From: Zantedeschia hybrid cultivar
Lineage: Eukaryota > Streptophyta > Magnoliopsida > Alismatales > Araceae
Direction of reading: 5' to 3'
Length of the DNA: 64,000 nt
Assembly (NCBI GenBank): GCA_030544215.1
Contig: JARZZO010000004.1
Coordinates: 49,279,980 to 49,343,979 of the forward strand
The position numbers were made by a program, and so were the translations under genes. Of the stretch, positions 23,465 to 35,023 are shown in pieces. How positions within the stretch are numbered: position 1 is the first letter of the stretch; the number at the start of each line of letters is the position of its first letter. The notes under the pieces are model-generated. The model saw nothing but the letters and a program-made list of their open reading frames with translations. It was not told the origin of the DNA and searched no databases.

Positions 23465-24911
23465 TATGCGCTGCTTTATATTTAAGATTATACATACTTC
23501 GGTTTAAACCGAAAAATTGAACCGAACCGAGTGATTCGGTTCAGTTTGGGGTCATGATCGGTTTGATTCGGTTTTTACAAAATTGTAAAATCAAACTGAA
23601 CAAAAAAATTGAATAAATCGATTTTTAAATAAATATATATCTTATATTAACATGATATATATAAATATGTTAATATTTTAGTATCAAATACATATTTATG
23701 TATAAGCATATATTTTAAAAATTTAATTTTCATATTAAATATATATATATATATATATATATATTTAATATGAATAAAATGAAGAACTTTAGTTTGAATT
23801 GAACGTTCGGTTCGATTTCAAATGACAATTCGGTTCACTTCAGTTTGAAAAAATTTCTTCCAAAACTAGACCGAATCAAACCGTGCACACCCTTATTTAT
23901 ATTAGACTCATTGTTGAGATGAGCGGCTTTTCCTCCCTTGAGTCACTAATTCTCTAAAGTATTTATGTGATCTTTTAGTAGTTGTTTGCTTCTAATAGAA
24001 ATTTCATCTAACTTCTTCCATTGTGATAAAAATGAAGTTGTTAGGAAAGACTTTCACAGTTATCAAGACCAGCTATAATCCTTGGTTCAATTTTTTCATG
24101 TAATAACGTAAACAAAAAATAAGTCTAAATTTTCATCAAACGTACGTACCCTAATTAAAGATGACTCTTAATGTTCCCTGATCCTACACATTAGACATCC
24201 CACAAATTGCGTTTCTTTTTATGATGTACACATTTGGACCGGAGTCCAGCAGTAGAAGAGGAAGACCCAAATAATTACAAACTTTTGAGATCACATTTAG
24301 AAGCCGCCTCATCCACTCATTACTGTTGGACCAACTCCGGTCTAAACATGTTACGAGAGGATCTTCTCTCTTTAGAAAAATAGCTTAAGGGAGTGCAAAT
24401 AACATTTTTCGCCGTGTAAATATATCTTCTGTACACTGCCAAGTACTTCTAATTTGTGTATATTTTGCTAATGCATGCTGACAAATAACAAAGGAGGGAA
24501 GGCAAGCGGGCGCAGTGTTCCAAGGAGCAGGGGATCCTCGCCCCTCCCTTCATATGCCTGTTTTGTCCACAACAAGAGAAGAAGACATGCTCTGCAGGCT
24601 GTGGGGAGAGAAGACGCCATGTGCACAGAAGCTCGCCATCACGTGGTGACCCGTCACCCAAACCCGGCAATCCGCAGCTTACAGACACCAACCCACAAGC
24701 CCATGCCCTCCTCGTCTCCCCCACATGCAACCCAGAAGAAGCAAATTAATGCTGCTAGCTACTTCTCTCCTTGTCTTCTTTCCCAGTCTCCTCTCCTCCC
24801 TTCCACAGCCCTAGACACAGTACTAGCTAGTTCTCATCACAAGTTCCCCTACAGATCTGTATACACATGTAATGTTATGTCCTTATGCGTGTGAGCAACG
24901 TTGGAAGTGGA
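23465..24911. other. Intergenic sequence with a CGGTTT-rich repeat; 3' flank of the GA20-oxidase gene
   Basis: 23496-23896 is built from TTCGGTTT/AAACCGAA units on both strands around a TA microsatellite (23741-23762) and ends ACCGTGCACACCC, the look of a common anonymous plant repeat, though I could not define matching ends. 24440-24911 is the downstream (3'-UTR side) flank of the GA20-oxidase gene. An open frame at 24475-24894 on the plus strand has no supporting features. Confidence 0.5.
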
Positions 24912-27077
24912 TCAGTTGGGATTGGAGGAGAGAAGCCAGTCGGTGAAGCTTTGGAGGGTTCTCATGTCGGCCCGGTAGTGCCTCTGGGTGAACTCCAGCA
25001 GCTGCGCCCATGTGAAGTCCGGGTACTTCCTGGTGTCCCCGCCGCCGGGGAGGACCAGATCCGCCGGGGGTCTCACCATCTTGTCCTCTCTGGGGCAGAG
25101 GAAGAAGGCCAGGGACCTCCTATCCCTGTGACTGTTCACCACGGCCCTGTGCAGGCAGCTCTGGTACCTCCCGTTCGATAACGCCTGCGAGGATTGCGAA
25201 AGAGAGAGAAGAAGAGTGGTAAGAGAGACAGAAGAAATGGCACACATACATACACCAAGGCTGACGTTAGACTGCACTACCCAGCCTTAAACAACGACAA
25301 CACAAGATGCGCTTATATTGGACCTACAAGGATGGCCACCATGTGTTGCACCCATAGAGAGAGAGAGAGAGAGGGAGAGAGAGAGAGAGAGAGAGCAATG
25401 GAAGCCCACACGTGGGAACGGATTGGCCAATCTACTGTGCATGCTTGAGAGGAGAAAAAGAATTATCTGATACTGGCTCCATCTGAAGTATATATGTGGT
25501 TGATCCTATCACAGATTACATGCTAGCCGCTAAAACTCTAATATTTTGAGTGGGCCCATGAGATATCACAGCGGGCCAGGCTGCCCGGACACAGGCTGTT
25601 GTCCTCTTCCCCCGTGGGCACCAATGTGTCTTGTTCATGCTGATCCAAAGCTCAGAACCCGGCCACTTCAGCAGTTGCTGCTACAGTTATTCCTGTTATA
25701 TTCTCTTCCTGTCCTGTATTTGTAGTATCCTATATGCTGCAGCGCAGCCTGCAGGGTGGCCTTTGTGAATGGAAGCCATGTTGCAATGGACTGTCCGTTT
25801 CATCAAACAGTGCAGTTTCTTTCGGTAGGAGTTTAGATTGAAGTCAGTTAGTATAGAGAAGAGTTTCGAAAATTGGAAAAGTACCATTTGAAGAGTTTTT
25901 TTAAAATCTTCTCCTCTTTTTATTTATCAAATTCAGTTCAATCTTGAACGTAGATGATCTTTATTCTTCATCAAACATCAAGGCCATAGTGTTTGGAATT
26001 AATTGTCCAACTCAAAATATTAAGATAATATATAAAATAAAATTTTTAATGTTAAGTATATATATATAATTCTATGTTATTTCTTAAGCAATGTACAAGT
26101 ATATATTCTAACACAAAACATACCATGAATGTGTCACCGATGTTGACGACCAGTGCGCCGTGCACCGGGCTGACGGCGTGCCACCGGCCGCCGGTGAAGA
26201 CCTCGAGGCCGCCGACCTGGTCCTGGTGGAGGATGGTGAGGGCGGTGGGGTCACAGTGCGGCCCCGTCCCCAGTGTCAGCTCCGGCTCCGGGCAGGCGGG
26301 GTAGTAGTTGCATCTCATGATGGAGCTGCTGTCTTCGAAGAACTCCCTGTAGTTCCCGCGGCCAACGCCGAGGCTGACCCCCAGCAGCTCCATGATCCCC
26401 AGAGACAGCTCCTTCATGGCCTCACAGTACCTCTGGTATACCAGCCTACCATGAGACATAATAGAGAATTGGTAATCTGTCAAAAATAATTAATTAAAAA
26501 GAGTCGCATCATAAGCATGCTTAATTGAATACCCCATCTCTTGGAAGTCTTTTCCGAGGACAGATGTGAAGTAGTCCTGGACAGCATGCTCGGTGGCAGT
26601 GTCGGTGTACCGATAGCCGAACGAGAGGGTCTCCTTCCACGGCAGCATTGAGACGAAGCGGTCCGCGTGTCCCCCGGTGTAACCCGACACGCTCCCCGGC
26701 TGCCGGCGGGCTCTGAGCTTCTGGCTGTGGGGTAGCCCGAAGAAGGTGTCCATGCAGTCGAGGGCGTCGCGGACGAGGTTGTGGTCGACGCCGTGGTTGG
26801 TCACCTGGAAGAACCCGTGGGCACGGCACGCGGCTCTGACGAGCTCGGCGGCGCGGCGGGTGGACTCCGCGTCGCCGCGGAGGAAGCCAGTGATGTCGAT
26901 GACGGGCGCGGCCAGCTCGTCCAGGGAGTTCGGCCTGTCGCTCTGTGGCCATATGAACTGCCGGGGGATCTTGGCCTGCCTCTGCAGCGTGAAGGAGTCG
27001 AAGACCACCCCGCCATTGCCGGTCCTCTGTGGTTCTACTGCAGGGCAGACGAGCAGGGATGGGGTTCCTGAGTCCAT
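24912..27077 (-). CDS. GA20ox: Gibberellin 20-oxidase, 3 exons, apparently intact
   Basis: 2-oxoglutarate/Fe(II)-dependent dioxygenase that oxidises carbon 20 of GA12/GA53 stepwise to GA9/GA20 in the cytosol, a rate-limiting step of gibberellin synthesis. Exons: 27077-26533, 26445-26124, 25184-24912; introns of 87 and 939 bp have GT-AG ends, and the joined frame is 379 aa without stops. Visible motifs: DIOX_N region about 57-160, LPWKET at 145-150 (typical of GA20-oxidases), NYYPACPEP at 228-236 for 2-oxoglutarate, iron ligands H245, D247 and H301, and RRS (R311/S313) for the co-substrate. Length and two-intron structure fit the family. The start is the ATG opening MDSGTPSLLV; upstream in-frame codons lie in the CT-repeat leader. 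Very GC-rich exons suggest a monocot. The paralogue number is undetermined. Confidence 0.95.
25185..26123 (-). other. GA20ox intron 2 with GA microsatellite
   Basis: 939 bp, GTATGT...TCGCAG, between NIGDTFM and ALSNGRYQS. Contains a (GA)n tract at about 25358-25395 and otherwise AT-rich sequence. No coding region. Confidence 0.85.
26446..26532 (-). other. GA20ox intron 1
   Basis: 87 bp, GTATTC...GGTAG; splits a Gly codon (ATG GG | G CTG). It lies just before the VYQRYCEAMKEL segment. Confidence 0.85.
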
Positions 27078-27104
27078 TAAGGAAAGAAAGAAGAGAGAAA
27101 GTTG

Positions 27105-27175
27105 ACAGGAGAGAGAGAGAGAGAGAGAGAGCACTCGACGAGTATTGGTGGCTGAAGAGGGTATTTGTAGGCGCA
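27105..27175 (-). promoter_or_regulatory. GA20ox 5' leader CT repeat and TATA-like box
   Basis: On the minus strand TACAAATA (27169-27162) is a plausible TATA box. About 30-60 bp downstream is a CT-repeat tract (27131-27105), common in plant 5' leaders, followed after about 30 bp by the start codon. The transcription start is inferred. Confidence 0.4.
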
Positions 27176-27645
27176 GGAGGAATAAAGAAATGGTGGGATG
27201 GGGCCAACAGGGTTGCAGAGGTGGATGGTAGCCCGTAGCCTGTGAAGGGAATGAGAAGGAGAAAGGCCAAGGCCGCCCATTGGTAAGATCGAAGAGGGGG
27301 AAGGTGGTGTTGGATTCTTTCTCCCAGCGGCCAACAGCTGAGACGAGGGTCGCCTGTTCATCCCCATCCCCTCCCTTTCCCTCGTCATTTTCCCATCAGT
27401 GTGCTCGTCCCCATGCAACAATAACGATAACAACACACCCATCCTCCCCCTTCTCTGGGTTTGAGACATGATATCAAAATAATTAGACGGTGCCCCATCA
27501 TGAGAAATTAAACACTGACAAATTAAACAGAAAATAAGAAATAGAAATCACAACCATCTTTGCATGCTCTGCTCTCCAATTATATGATAAATTTCTGTTA
27601 ATTTTTGTCCAAGATCGTGTGAGCTGTAAGCCTATTGCATCTATC

Positions 27646-27705
27646 GATCTATCTATCTATCTATCTATATATATAAAAATATATATATAGATAGATAGAT
27701 AGATA
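27646..27705. repeat. (ATCT)n-(AT)n-(AGAT)n inverted microsatellite
   Basis: A run of ATCT units, a short TA core and a run of AGAT units form an almost perfect hairpin. Confidence 0.85.
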
Positions 27706-28716
27706 ATAGTAGCCCATCCTATTTGTGAATAGAGATATATCAATCCATGTCAGGACCTTTTCCACGTGTCTTTCCTTCTATCTTTCTGTGTTCGGAGTTC
27801 TCACCTAAAGTGTTCGGGGTTGCCTTCTTCCTTTACTTTCCTGCGGGTTCAAGTCTGTAGAGAGTCAAAACTCCCTCTATTATTTAACCATAGGTGTGCT
27901 GTGAAATTATGCCCTAATTAAGATCTATAGGATTATTATTTTTTCAATGGATTTGGGTCTAGAATTATCGCTTAATTAGGCGAAATAGTCGACTTATGCG
28001 GAGTTATCTCTCTATCGAGAGGAAAATATTGAACTTTGTCCAAATTCAAATCCTGGCCCCTTGTGTAGACACTAGAACAACAGAACCATCTTTAAAAAAG
28101 AAAAAGAAAAACACTCGTTATATGTATAATCCCTATTCATCCAAGTTGTTTCTATAGAGAATGCTATTTATATTCTCTGAGATTATATTTTTAAAATACT
28201 CTTCATACATTACATTCGTAGATGTGGGTTGATGCGAAGTGTCATTAATGAGATGGATATTATCTCAATATATGATTGGAGGAAGTATTTAGGATTTAAG
28301 TTCAGGAGTGAGAATAGGAGTGGCCTTTCAACGATCATCCTATAAAAGGAAGTTCATTATGGCTAAGATGCCCAAGAGCAAAGTTCGCCATATTGTTGAG
28401 TTGCACTAGATCGTATGTTGATCTGATCCGACTCATACGAATCACAGGAGTTAGTCTAATTCAAGTTGATACAGGCCTATTTTTATTTTTTTAGATTTTT
28501 TAAATTTATGAATAATCATAACATAAATAAACCTCTAATAACAATGACTAACTCAAACATAAGAAAAATCTACCATATTAATCAATATGAAAGTATTTGA
28601 GAAAATTTTAATTATTTACCAATAGAAGAAAAAAAATTTAATTACTTGTCAAACTAAAAAAAATCTACTTAATAAGATAACAGTCACATTAAATCACATC
28701 GAATAAGTTCGAATTA

Positions 28717-28749
28717 GATCACAGCGACTCCTGTAGGATCGCTGTGATC
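28717..28749. repeat. Short perfect hairpin
   Basis: GATCACAGCGA and TCGCTGTGATC (11-bp perfect stem) flank CTCCTGTAGGA, which can itself pair TCCT with AGGA. It sits in a stretch with repeated GATC/TCACA motifs. Function unknown. Confidence 0.7.
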
Positions 28750-29537
28750 CATATCTGTACGAGTCACATATGGGTCACATCGAATCAATATGAGTCAATT
28801 CAGGTTGCTATGGTAGACTCAAATCAGGTGTAACCCTGGGAGTCGAACCGCATCCATATCTATGATTTGTCGAACCATGCTGAAGAGTACCTTAAAAGGA
28901 CGAGTACCTCGAGTAGACCAGAAGCAAAATTTCCCTTAATTTCTGTTTTTTCTTCTTATATATATCTCTCCCACTTTTCCTCCGAGGTAAAACTTGGCTG
29001 CAATTTTCGATTTTACTGTTCTCCCACACGCAATTCTTGGACGGATTCAGGACATGCGCCACCTCCGAGCTCATCCTTCTTACTGGGTGTGGTTTTCTGG
29101 ATGGCAAGCAGATACCTACTGCCCCTCTTTGTCTGTCCCTTCCTGAACAGAGCATGAGACAACAACAAGCGAAAAGTTGCCAGAATGGAGCAAAATATCA
29201 GTTCCTACACAAGCTTTGGCTTCCCAAAGGAGGCCGTATAGCAGCAGTAGTTGTCATGGTGGAAGTGGCATAAGGAATACAAATGTGTATGGGCCATTCA
29301 TGTGAGGTTCTTGGCCAGTTGTTGAGAGCTACCTACCTCTAAAGGCCAACCATTAATTTTCTTCATGTTGTTAGGTGTTCCATCCAGTGGCAAAAGTTAT
29401 GCCAACTTGATCCGACGTTGGAGAATTACAGGACAAGACATGAGTCAGCAGGTGATATTAAAATAGAGGAAACTTGACTCGTAATAGCAAGCCGAAGGTT
29501 TCTCACATGAGTAATACTTGTTACAATGATCTTGCGT

Positions 29538-29774
29538 GCTGTACCCAGGGTCAATGCAATGGGTAAATAATTTTCTTTTATTTTTAGGTTGGCCTCGAAG
29601 TATCCTAACCGTCCTTACACATTTTTACTGTTCATTGAAGTTTGATTTTTTAAGTTATTTTAGATCGTCCGATTGAATATTGTACTACACAGACGATTAA
29701 GACACACTTCGGAACGGACTTAGAATTTTTTTTTTAAAAAAATTATTTACCTACTGCAATGACTCTGCCTGCAG
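29538..29774. mobile_element. MITE candidate with imperfect terminal inverted repeats
   Basis: The left end (29538-29575) contains GTCAATGCAATGGGTAAATA. The right end (29738-29774), on the other strand, contains GTCATTGCAGTAGGTAAATA; over 37 bp roughly three quarters match. The 237-bp interior is AT-rich and non-coding. No certain target duplication was found, so the superfamily is open. Confidence 0.5.
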
Positions 29775-30993
29775 CACCCATGGTCATTGCAGCAAGCATT
29801 ACTCTTCTCACATATTACATCAACGATCGATAGATTTATCTAGACAGATTACCTATCCATAGTTATTAAGGAGTTGCTGCCTCAAAAGAAAACTGTTAAC
29901 CAATAACTTATATACGTCTACGGCTCTGCAGTACTGATGCGTTCAAAAAATGGGAGAAAGGACCAATAAATAAATCATAATCTTAAATCATTTTTTTTGC
30001 AGCAGAGAGGCTAAAAGGACTTTCTAATACTCTCCATGTACATCGTTTAGACCCATAGATACATTTCCCAGCTGTTAATTGCGTTCATAACATGTAAAAT
30101 GACATTGATTGATATCATGGGCATGCATATTGATGCAAAAGGCTACTTAAGGCATCGAACAGTGGTTTCATCCCTGATTCCCTATGTTTATCTTTAATCT
30201 TATTGTATCCTTAGCCTTAAAAATCATAAAAAATGTGGATGTAAAGGCTAAATAATCAGATATTATTACTATTCTATATAGATTTTTTAGACAGCTCTTT
30301 TAGGGTTTGTACAATTATAAATACTTCTAGGAGAGAGAGGGAACAACAAGTAGCAATTATGCAGATAAGGGGATTTTTCACCTATTCAAGCTTGGCCCAA
30401 ATACGTAGCGGACCGTGAGGAAGTGGCTCTAGGAGGTCTGCCTGACATTCATTCGGCCCTTTTTTTTTCCCGATTCTCTTAATTCAGTGGCTAGGGACAA
30501 CACGCACAACCCTAGCCCACCAGGGTTCAGACCCTGGGGGCAACACATATATTTACATTATCTACAAGGGACAAACAGAACCCAAACAAGGGCAAACATA
30601 CCCTAATCCCAGCACACATGTGCACCCCAACCAGTTGCTCGTAGGCGGAAACAACCTAGAGACCCACACTCGGCCCATTTAATCCGGTTGCATTCAAAAT
30701 AAGAGAACACGTTAGAAATCCTAGAAGACTACTACCTTCCTCCTTTTCATAAAGGAGGGTCAGGTACATCCAATCAATATAAGTAGAATATTCTACCTCC
30801 AACCAATATCTGTTATCCATCAGTCCTCTTGTTGACTTGAGCATCAGTGGGGCTATCCTGGGACTGCCCTCAAAGATCCACTGACATGGCTGCTTGTGTA
30901 GTAGATGGTCCGACTCTCCCCTGGTCCGACTCACCTTTCAGCTTGGTGCCTCCTCCTCTAGTTCCCCTTTGTGAGGGCTTTGGCTGCGTCGCT
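29775..30993. other. Spacer, including the probable 5' LTR remains of the next gypsy element
   Basis: No gene recognised. Since a primer-binding-site-like sequence starts at 30994, the DNA just left of it should be LTR, but its left limit is not visible. 30475-30550 resembles a tRNA-derived SINE fragment (B-box-like GGGTTCAGACCC), weakly supported. Confidence 0.35.
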
Positions 30994-31599
30994 TGGTGCC
31001 ATCTATGTGAACGACATTGCCATAGATCATTACGGCCCTCAAACTAGGAGTCGTGCCGGTTAACTAGAGTCCAACTCCACCCGAGACATCCTTACACTCT
31101 AGGTTCCAGTCAGGGGGGGAATCCTACATCGATTGGGGTAGCAGCTCTCTCAATCAGACTTGTGGAGCCACCTCCGATAACATCTGATCTGCCTTAGGCA
31201 TGGGACGATCAGGTGGAAGCACTGTAGTAGTAGGTGGCTCAGTTAACAACCACCATGATCACTCTGGTGTGACTGCGGGATATGGTGGCGGTGATTGCTC
31301 AACACATGGGGCTCATGGGCCCCAAACTATGCTGCAGCCTCAGCCATAGCCCTAGTACCAGTATCTGCCTCCTCTGCTGACCTTAGCTGGCCTATCAATG
31401 CAACCGCATGGCCTTCCACCAGACTAAACATTGATGTTGGACGAGTACCTGCCTAGAGGCTTCCCAGGTGCTGGACAACATTCCAACAGTCGTGCTGCAC
31501 TGTCATACGGACCTCTGTGGACCCACACTGTACAGCCCATTAAGGAATCGGGATAGTTGGCAACGCCTGTCATGTTGACCCCAGATCTAGATCAGCAGT

Positions 31600-32640
31600 T
31601 GTTAGAGATCCAAAAGCAAATGTAGCAGCTGGTTCACATGCTGTATAGTGTCCCCTTGGCGAGTGCAATTTTGGAGAAGTCAACTTTCTCCAATAAGATC
31701 ATGGTGGCATCAATCATCGACAATGAGAAGTTGTTGAAGGGACCCCTCTACTATGGGATGAAATAACCCTATAAACCACTTTGAGAGGTTCAATTCGTAC
31801 TTCTCCATCCGCAGTGTCTTAGAGGACTAGATGCCGACTCTTCACCTTCATCCTTGAAAAGATAGTGCCGGCTTGGTTCAAGACACTAGCGATCAACTCT
31901 GTTCACTCCCTAGTCTAGTTGGGGTAGTTCTTCATTGACCAGTTCTATGACGCCATTCACTAGTACAAGATTTCTACCAGCATGTTGGCAATCCACAGGA
32001 GCACGATGAGACTTTGTGTAACTATTTCATGTGCTTCTAGGCCAAGGCAATGCAGATCGCCAATTTAGATAGTTCGATTGCCATATTGGCAATCATCATC
32101 GATTTGACTGACAAAGAGCTCATTAGGTACCTCAACAAGAAGCACCCTCCAACCTTCTAGGTCTTGGTGACTCAAGTCCACAAGTACATCAACCGAGAGG
32201 CCATCCTCCTAGTTAAGAGCGGGTAGAAGTCATCAATTCCAACCCCTACTTTGTCTGAACGACGTCAAGCTGATGATTCTTACTTGTCTAGAAATAGGCC
32301 AAGGAGGGATGGAGAGGACTGTGCTAAGATAGACATCATTCTAAACCTTTCCTTTTGTTGTTGGCACTGCCGTCCTAGATCCTGATGGAGATTAAAGGAA
32401 AAGACCTTCTCCAGAAGCCTGAGAATCTGAAGATGGATCCTCAGTGTTGTGACTTGAGGAAGTGTTACAAGTATCACTGGGAGCGGGGACACTCCACAGC
32501 CGAGTGCTGCCACTTTTACCAGGGGATCGAGCGGTTCATCTGAGAAGGGTACCCTAGTACGTGCCGAGATAGCAGCAACAACAACAACCACAACAAGAGG
32601 AGTAGAGGCTAGCACCATTGACACTGGCCTTGGTGGAGGA
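31600..32640 (+). pseudogene. Gag relic of the decayed gypsy element
   Basis: Readable in alternating frames. It parallels the intact Gag at 21063-22301, including a region like GPLYYGMK, the FVLLHPQCLR frame-shifted part and the HQPRGHPPS region. It ends in a knuckle-like segment KCYKYHWERGHSTAECCHFY (about 32465-32525), which matches the C-X-H-X-C pattern of Tat-lineage Gag. Many stops and shifts. Confidence 0.65.
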
Positions 32641-32929
32641 GGCATAACATCAAAGGCTGACCATCAGACCGATTCTAGTGATATTCAACAGACTCGGAGG
32701 AGGCATTGCAAGCCGAGCCAAGGTGCCTGTGGTGGCAGTGAATGTAGTAGAAAAGGCACCGAAGCATCCCCTGGTGGACAACCCAATCTCCTTCTCCAAG
32801 TATGATTTAGAAGGTATACAAGTACCTCATGACGATGCTCTAATTATCATAACTGTAATAAAAATTATGGTGTACGCCTTGTTTTTATTAATAACATGAG
32901 TGATGGTGTGCTTTTTTATGACTATCTTA

Positions 32930-33262
32930 TGGAACTCGTATTAACTAAGCCAGACCTCCGAGGGCATCAGGGTCCACTATATAGTTTTAATGGAGCCTTG
33001 ATGCAAGTGGAAGGCATTGTGAGGTTACTGGTTAATTATCTCTGAGATGGCTCCTAGATGGGTCACCATAGAAACCGACTTCAGGGTGGTTAAGGTAGAG
33101 TCGACATATAATGCCATCTTTGGCCATCGCCTTCTCAATCGGCTCGGAGCTATAACTTCGATCTATCAACATAAGCTAAATTTTCCTACCACTCAGGGAA
33201 TCGGAGAGGCACAAGGAGATCAGGAGTCAACATGCAAGACATTGTTACATGGTGTACACTAA
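32930..33262 (+). pseudogene. Aspartic protease relic of the decayed gypsy element
   Basis: 33047-33262 reads TDFRVVKVESTYNAIFGHRLLNRLGAI, the C-terminal half of the Tat-lineage protease (family pattern F-V-V-D-x-x-S-Y-N-A-I-L-G-R-P). The catalytic DTG half upstream is not recognisable. The following 33280-33660 looks like the decayed linker before RT. Confidence 0.65.
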
Positions 33263-33671
33263 GGGGAAGATTATTGCCGAGTCCCTGTGCATTGAGTTGA
33301 TCGTAGATAACTCTAAGAACACTAGCCCTGGGGAAGATCTGGTTTCTATTTAAATTCTCGGAGAAGAGGGGCAGTCACTTGAGATAGGATCTCAGCGCCC
33401 GCCTGATGTAGCTAGACGGTTTGAAGAATTCCAGAGCGCTAGTCTAGATGTATTTACCTAGGCTATTTTAGATATGTCTAAGATCAACCCGGAGGTCACG
33501 GTGCGCTGCCTCTATGTCGACCCGACATGTTCACCAGTGAAGTATAAATGTATAGACTCAACCTTGATCGGAGGATGGCCATTCAAGCCAAGGTGACAAA
33601 TGGTCTAGATGCCCTCACCTCCTAGAGTCCCTCCACTTGGAGCGGCTAGCTAACATGGTCTTGCTACCTAA

Positions 33672-34999
33672 TGTAGACACGCTAATTTTGACATCATTTC
33701 GAGTAAATTTCATATCATATAATAATGCCTCAGAATGGTCTGATATTTAATCATTGATTAATTTTTATTAATATTTTTGAGTGTCGGGTTTAACAGACAT
33801 GTTTAAGTTAATTAATTGAATTGATTTTAACTCAAATTTCAGTTAAAATATGAAGAGGTCTAAAAGACCTCTACCTGTGTGGACGCCATTTAGAGTTTAT
33901 TCTTATTTTAACGTTTAAATTTGAATTTTAATCAATTGATTAATTAGCTAAAAGGCGTCTGTGAGAGTTGACGCGTTTTAGGTTTCCTAAGCTATTTCTA
34001 CTTCTCTTCCGGATGTTTATCCTTATCTTAATTAGTGTAAAAGACGTCTGTACATGTAGACGCGTTTTAGCTAATACAGATAAAGACAAGTTTTTCGGAT
34101 GTTTATCCTTATCTTAATTAATCTGAAAGGCGTCAGCCTATGTGGACGCGTTTTAGATAATTACAGATAAAGATGAATTAATCTGTATTTATCTGTTGGT
34201 TAAGATGGATAAATCTTAGATTTTTCCATGTAAATCCGCGGACGCAGAAGAAGCCTATAAATACCTTACATCTTGAAGAGTTAAAAAAAGTTAAGCGTAA
34301 TCTTGAGTTGATTATTATTGAGCAATAGTGAGTTGAAGATCGGAGCAACAACGTTGGAACGCCGAAGCGTTGCCATTTCCAGAAGTCGGCGTCCTTTCAA
34401 GATTCTTCATCCATTCAAGAATTCAACCATTGGGCATAAGTCTTTATTTTCTACATTCATTTCATTTAGTTCTACATTCTTCATCATTCACTTCATGTAA
34501 CACACCACAACACATTCATTCTTTTCAAAACCTATTTGATTAAGGGGTTTCAAAAGCCATTAAACAAGTAAGTTTGCTGTTTAATTGCATGTTTAACATC
34601 ATGATTAGAATAGATACTATTTCTGCTTAAAGTTCTCATCATTGTTTCTTCATTTCTTTTCTTTCTATTTCTGCTGCACTCAACAAAAGAATCAAAAGGA
34701 GTAAATCAAGCACAAAGTCACAAGAACTTCTGGACGATCCTCAACCTCAACTTCAAATTCAACAGCAAGAACAAAGAACAAAGAAAGGACTCTCTTTCTT
34801 CAGCCGGCTGAAGGAGGAGAATTAAGGACTCAATATCTTCCGCGTTTAAACAGGTAGGCGATCATACTCTCTTTTGGAACTTTTTATTTAAAAGTTTCTG
34901 GCGATCACTTCACGTAGTTTCTGTTTTTAATAGGTTTATTTTGCACCTAAACAACATAGATTTTTCATGTTAATCACACGATCATTCTAAGCACTAACA
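33672..34999 (+). repeat. 5' LTR of the giant Tat element
   Basis: 1328 bp, TGTAGACACG...CACTAACA. Its first 500 bp hold four copies of the 10-nt-spaced interrupted palindrome. The end was set by comparison with the copy at 37748 and by the primer-binding site 7 bp downstream. Confidence 0.85.
33859..34156. repeat. Interrupted palindromes in the 5' LTR (4 copies)
   Basis: Cores (CGTC-N10-GACG) start at 33868 (CCTC variant), 33956, 34045 and 34131. Spacers are TACCTGTGTG, TGTGAGAGTT, TGTACATGTA and AGCCTATGTG. Each is framed by TRAAAR on the left and CGTTTTA on the right. Confidence 0.85.
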
Positions 35000-35006
35000 G
35001 CTTTTT

Positions 35007-35023
35007 TGGCGATCACGGTGGGA
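35007..35023 (+). promoter_or_regulatory. Primer-binding site of the giant Tat element
   Basis: TGGCGATCACGGTGGGA, starting 7 bp inside the LTR and resembling in layout the TGGCGCCGTCTGTGGGA site of the gag-only element. The tRNA is not assigned. Confidence 0.6.

Larger units (their letters stand above)
27176..29537. other. Spacer upstream of GA20ox: promoter side and AT-rich DNA
   Basis: 27180-27470 is GC-richer and probably holds the GA20ox proximal promoter. Beyond that I see no gene. 27646-27705 is a tetranucleotide hairpin and 28717-28749 a perfect short hairpin (both listed). Open frames near 28867-29273 lack any recognisable domain. Confidence 0.5.
30994..33671 (+). mobile_element. 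Decayed Tat-type Ty3/gypsy element, 3' part cut off by the next insertion
   Basis: Starts with TGGTGCCATCTATGTGAACG (30994-31013), a mutated version of the TGGCGCCGTCTGTGGGAA primer-binding site seen at 22334. It continues through a broken gag and protease and stops at 33671, where the LTR of the large Tat element begins. Its 3' half may lie beyond the window on the far side of that element. Confidence 0.7.

Noticed and set aside
24475..24894. 139-aa plus-strand open frame beside GA20ox
   Set aside because: Lies in the gene's 3' flank, low-complexity composition, no domain, no splice partner.
26746..27105. Open frames on the plus strand across GA20ox exon 1
   Set aside because: Mirror frames of a GC-rich exon; the minus-strand gene fully explains the region.
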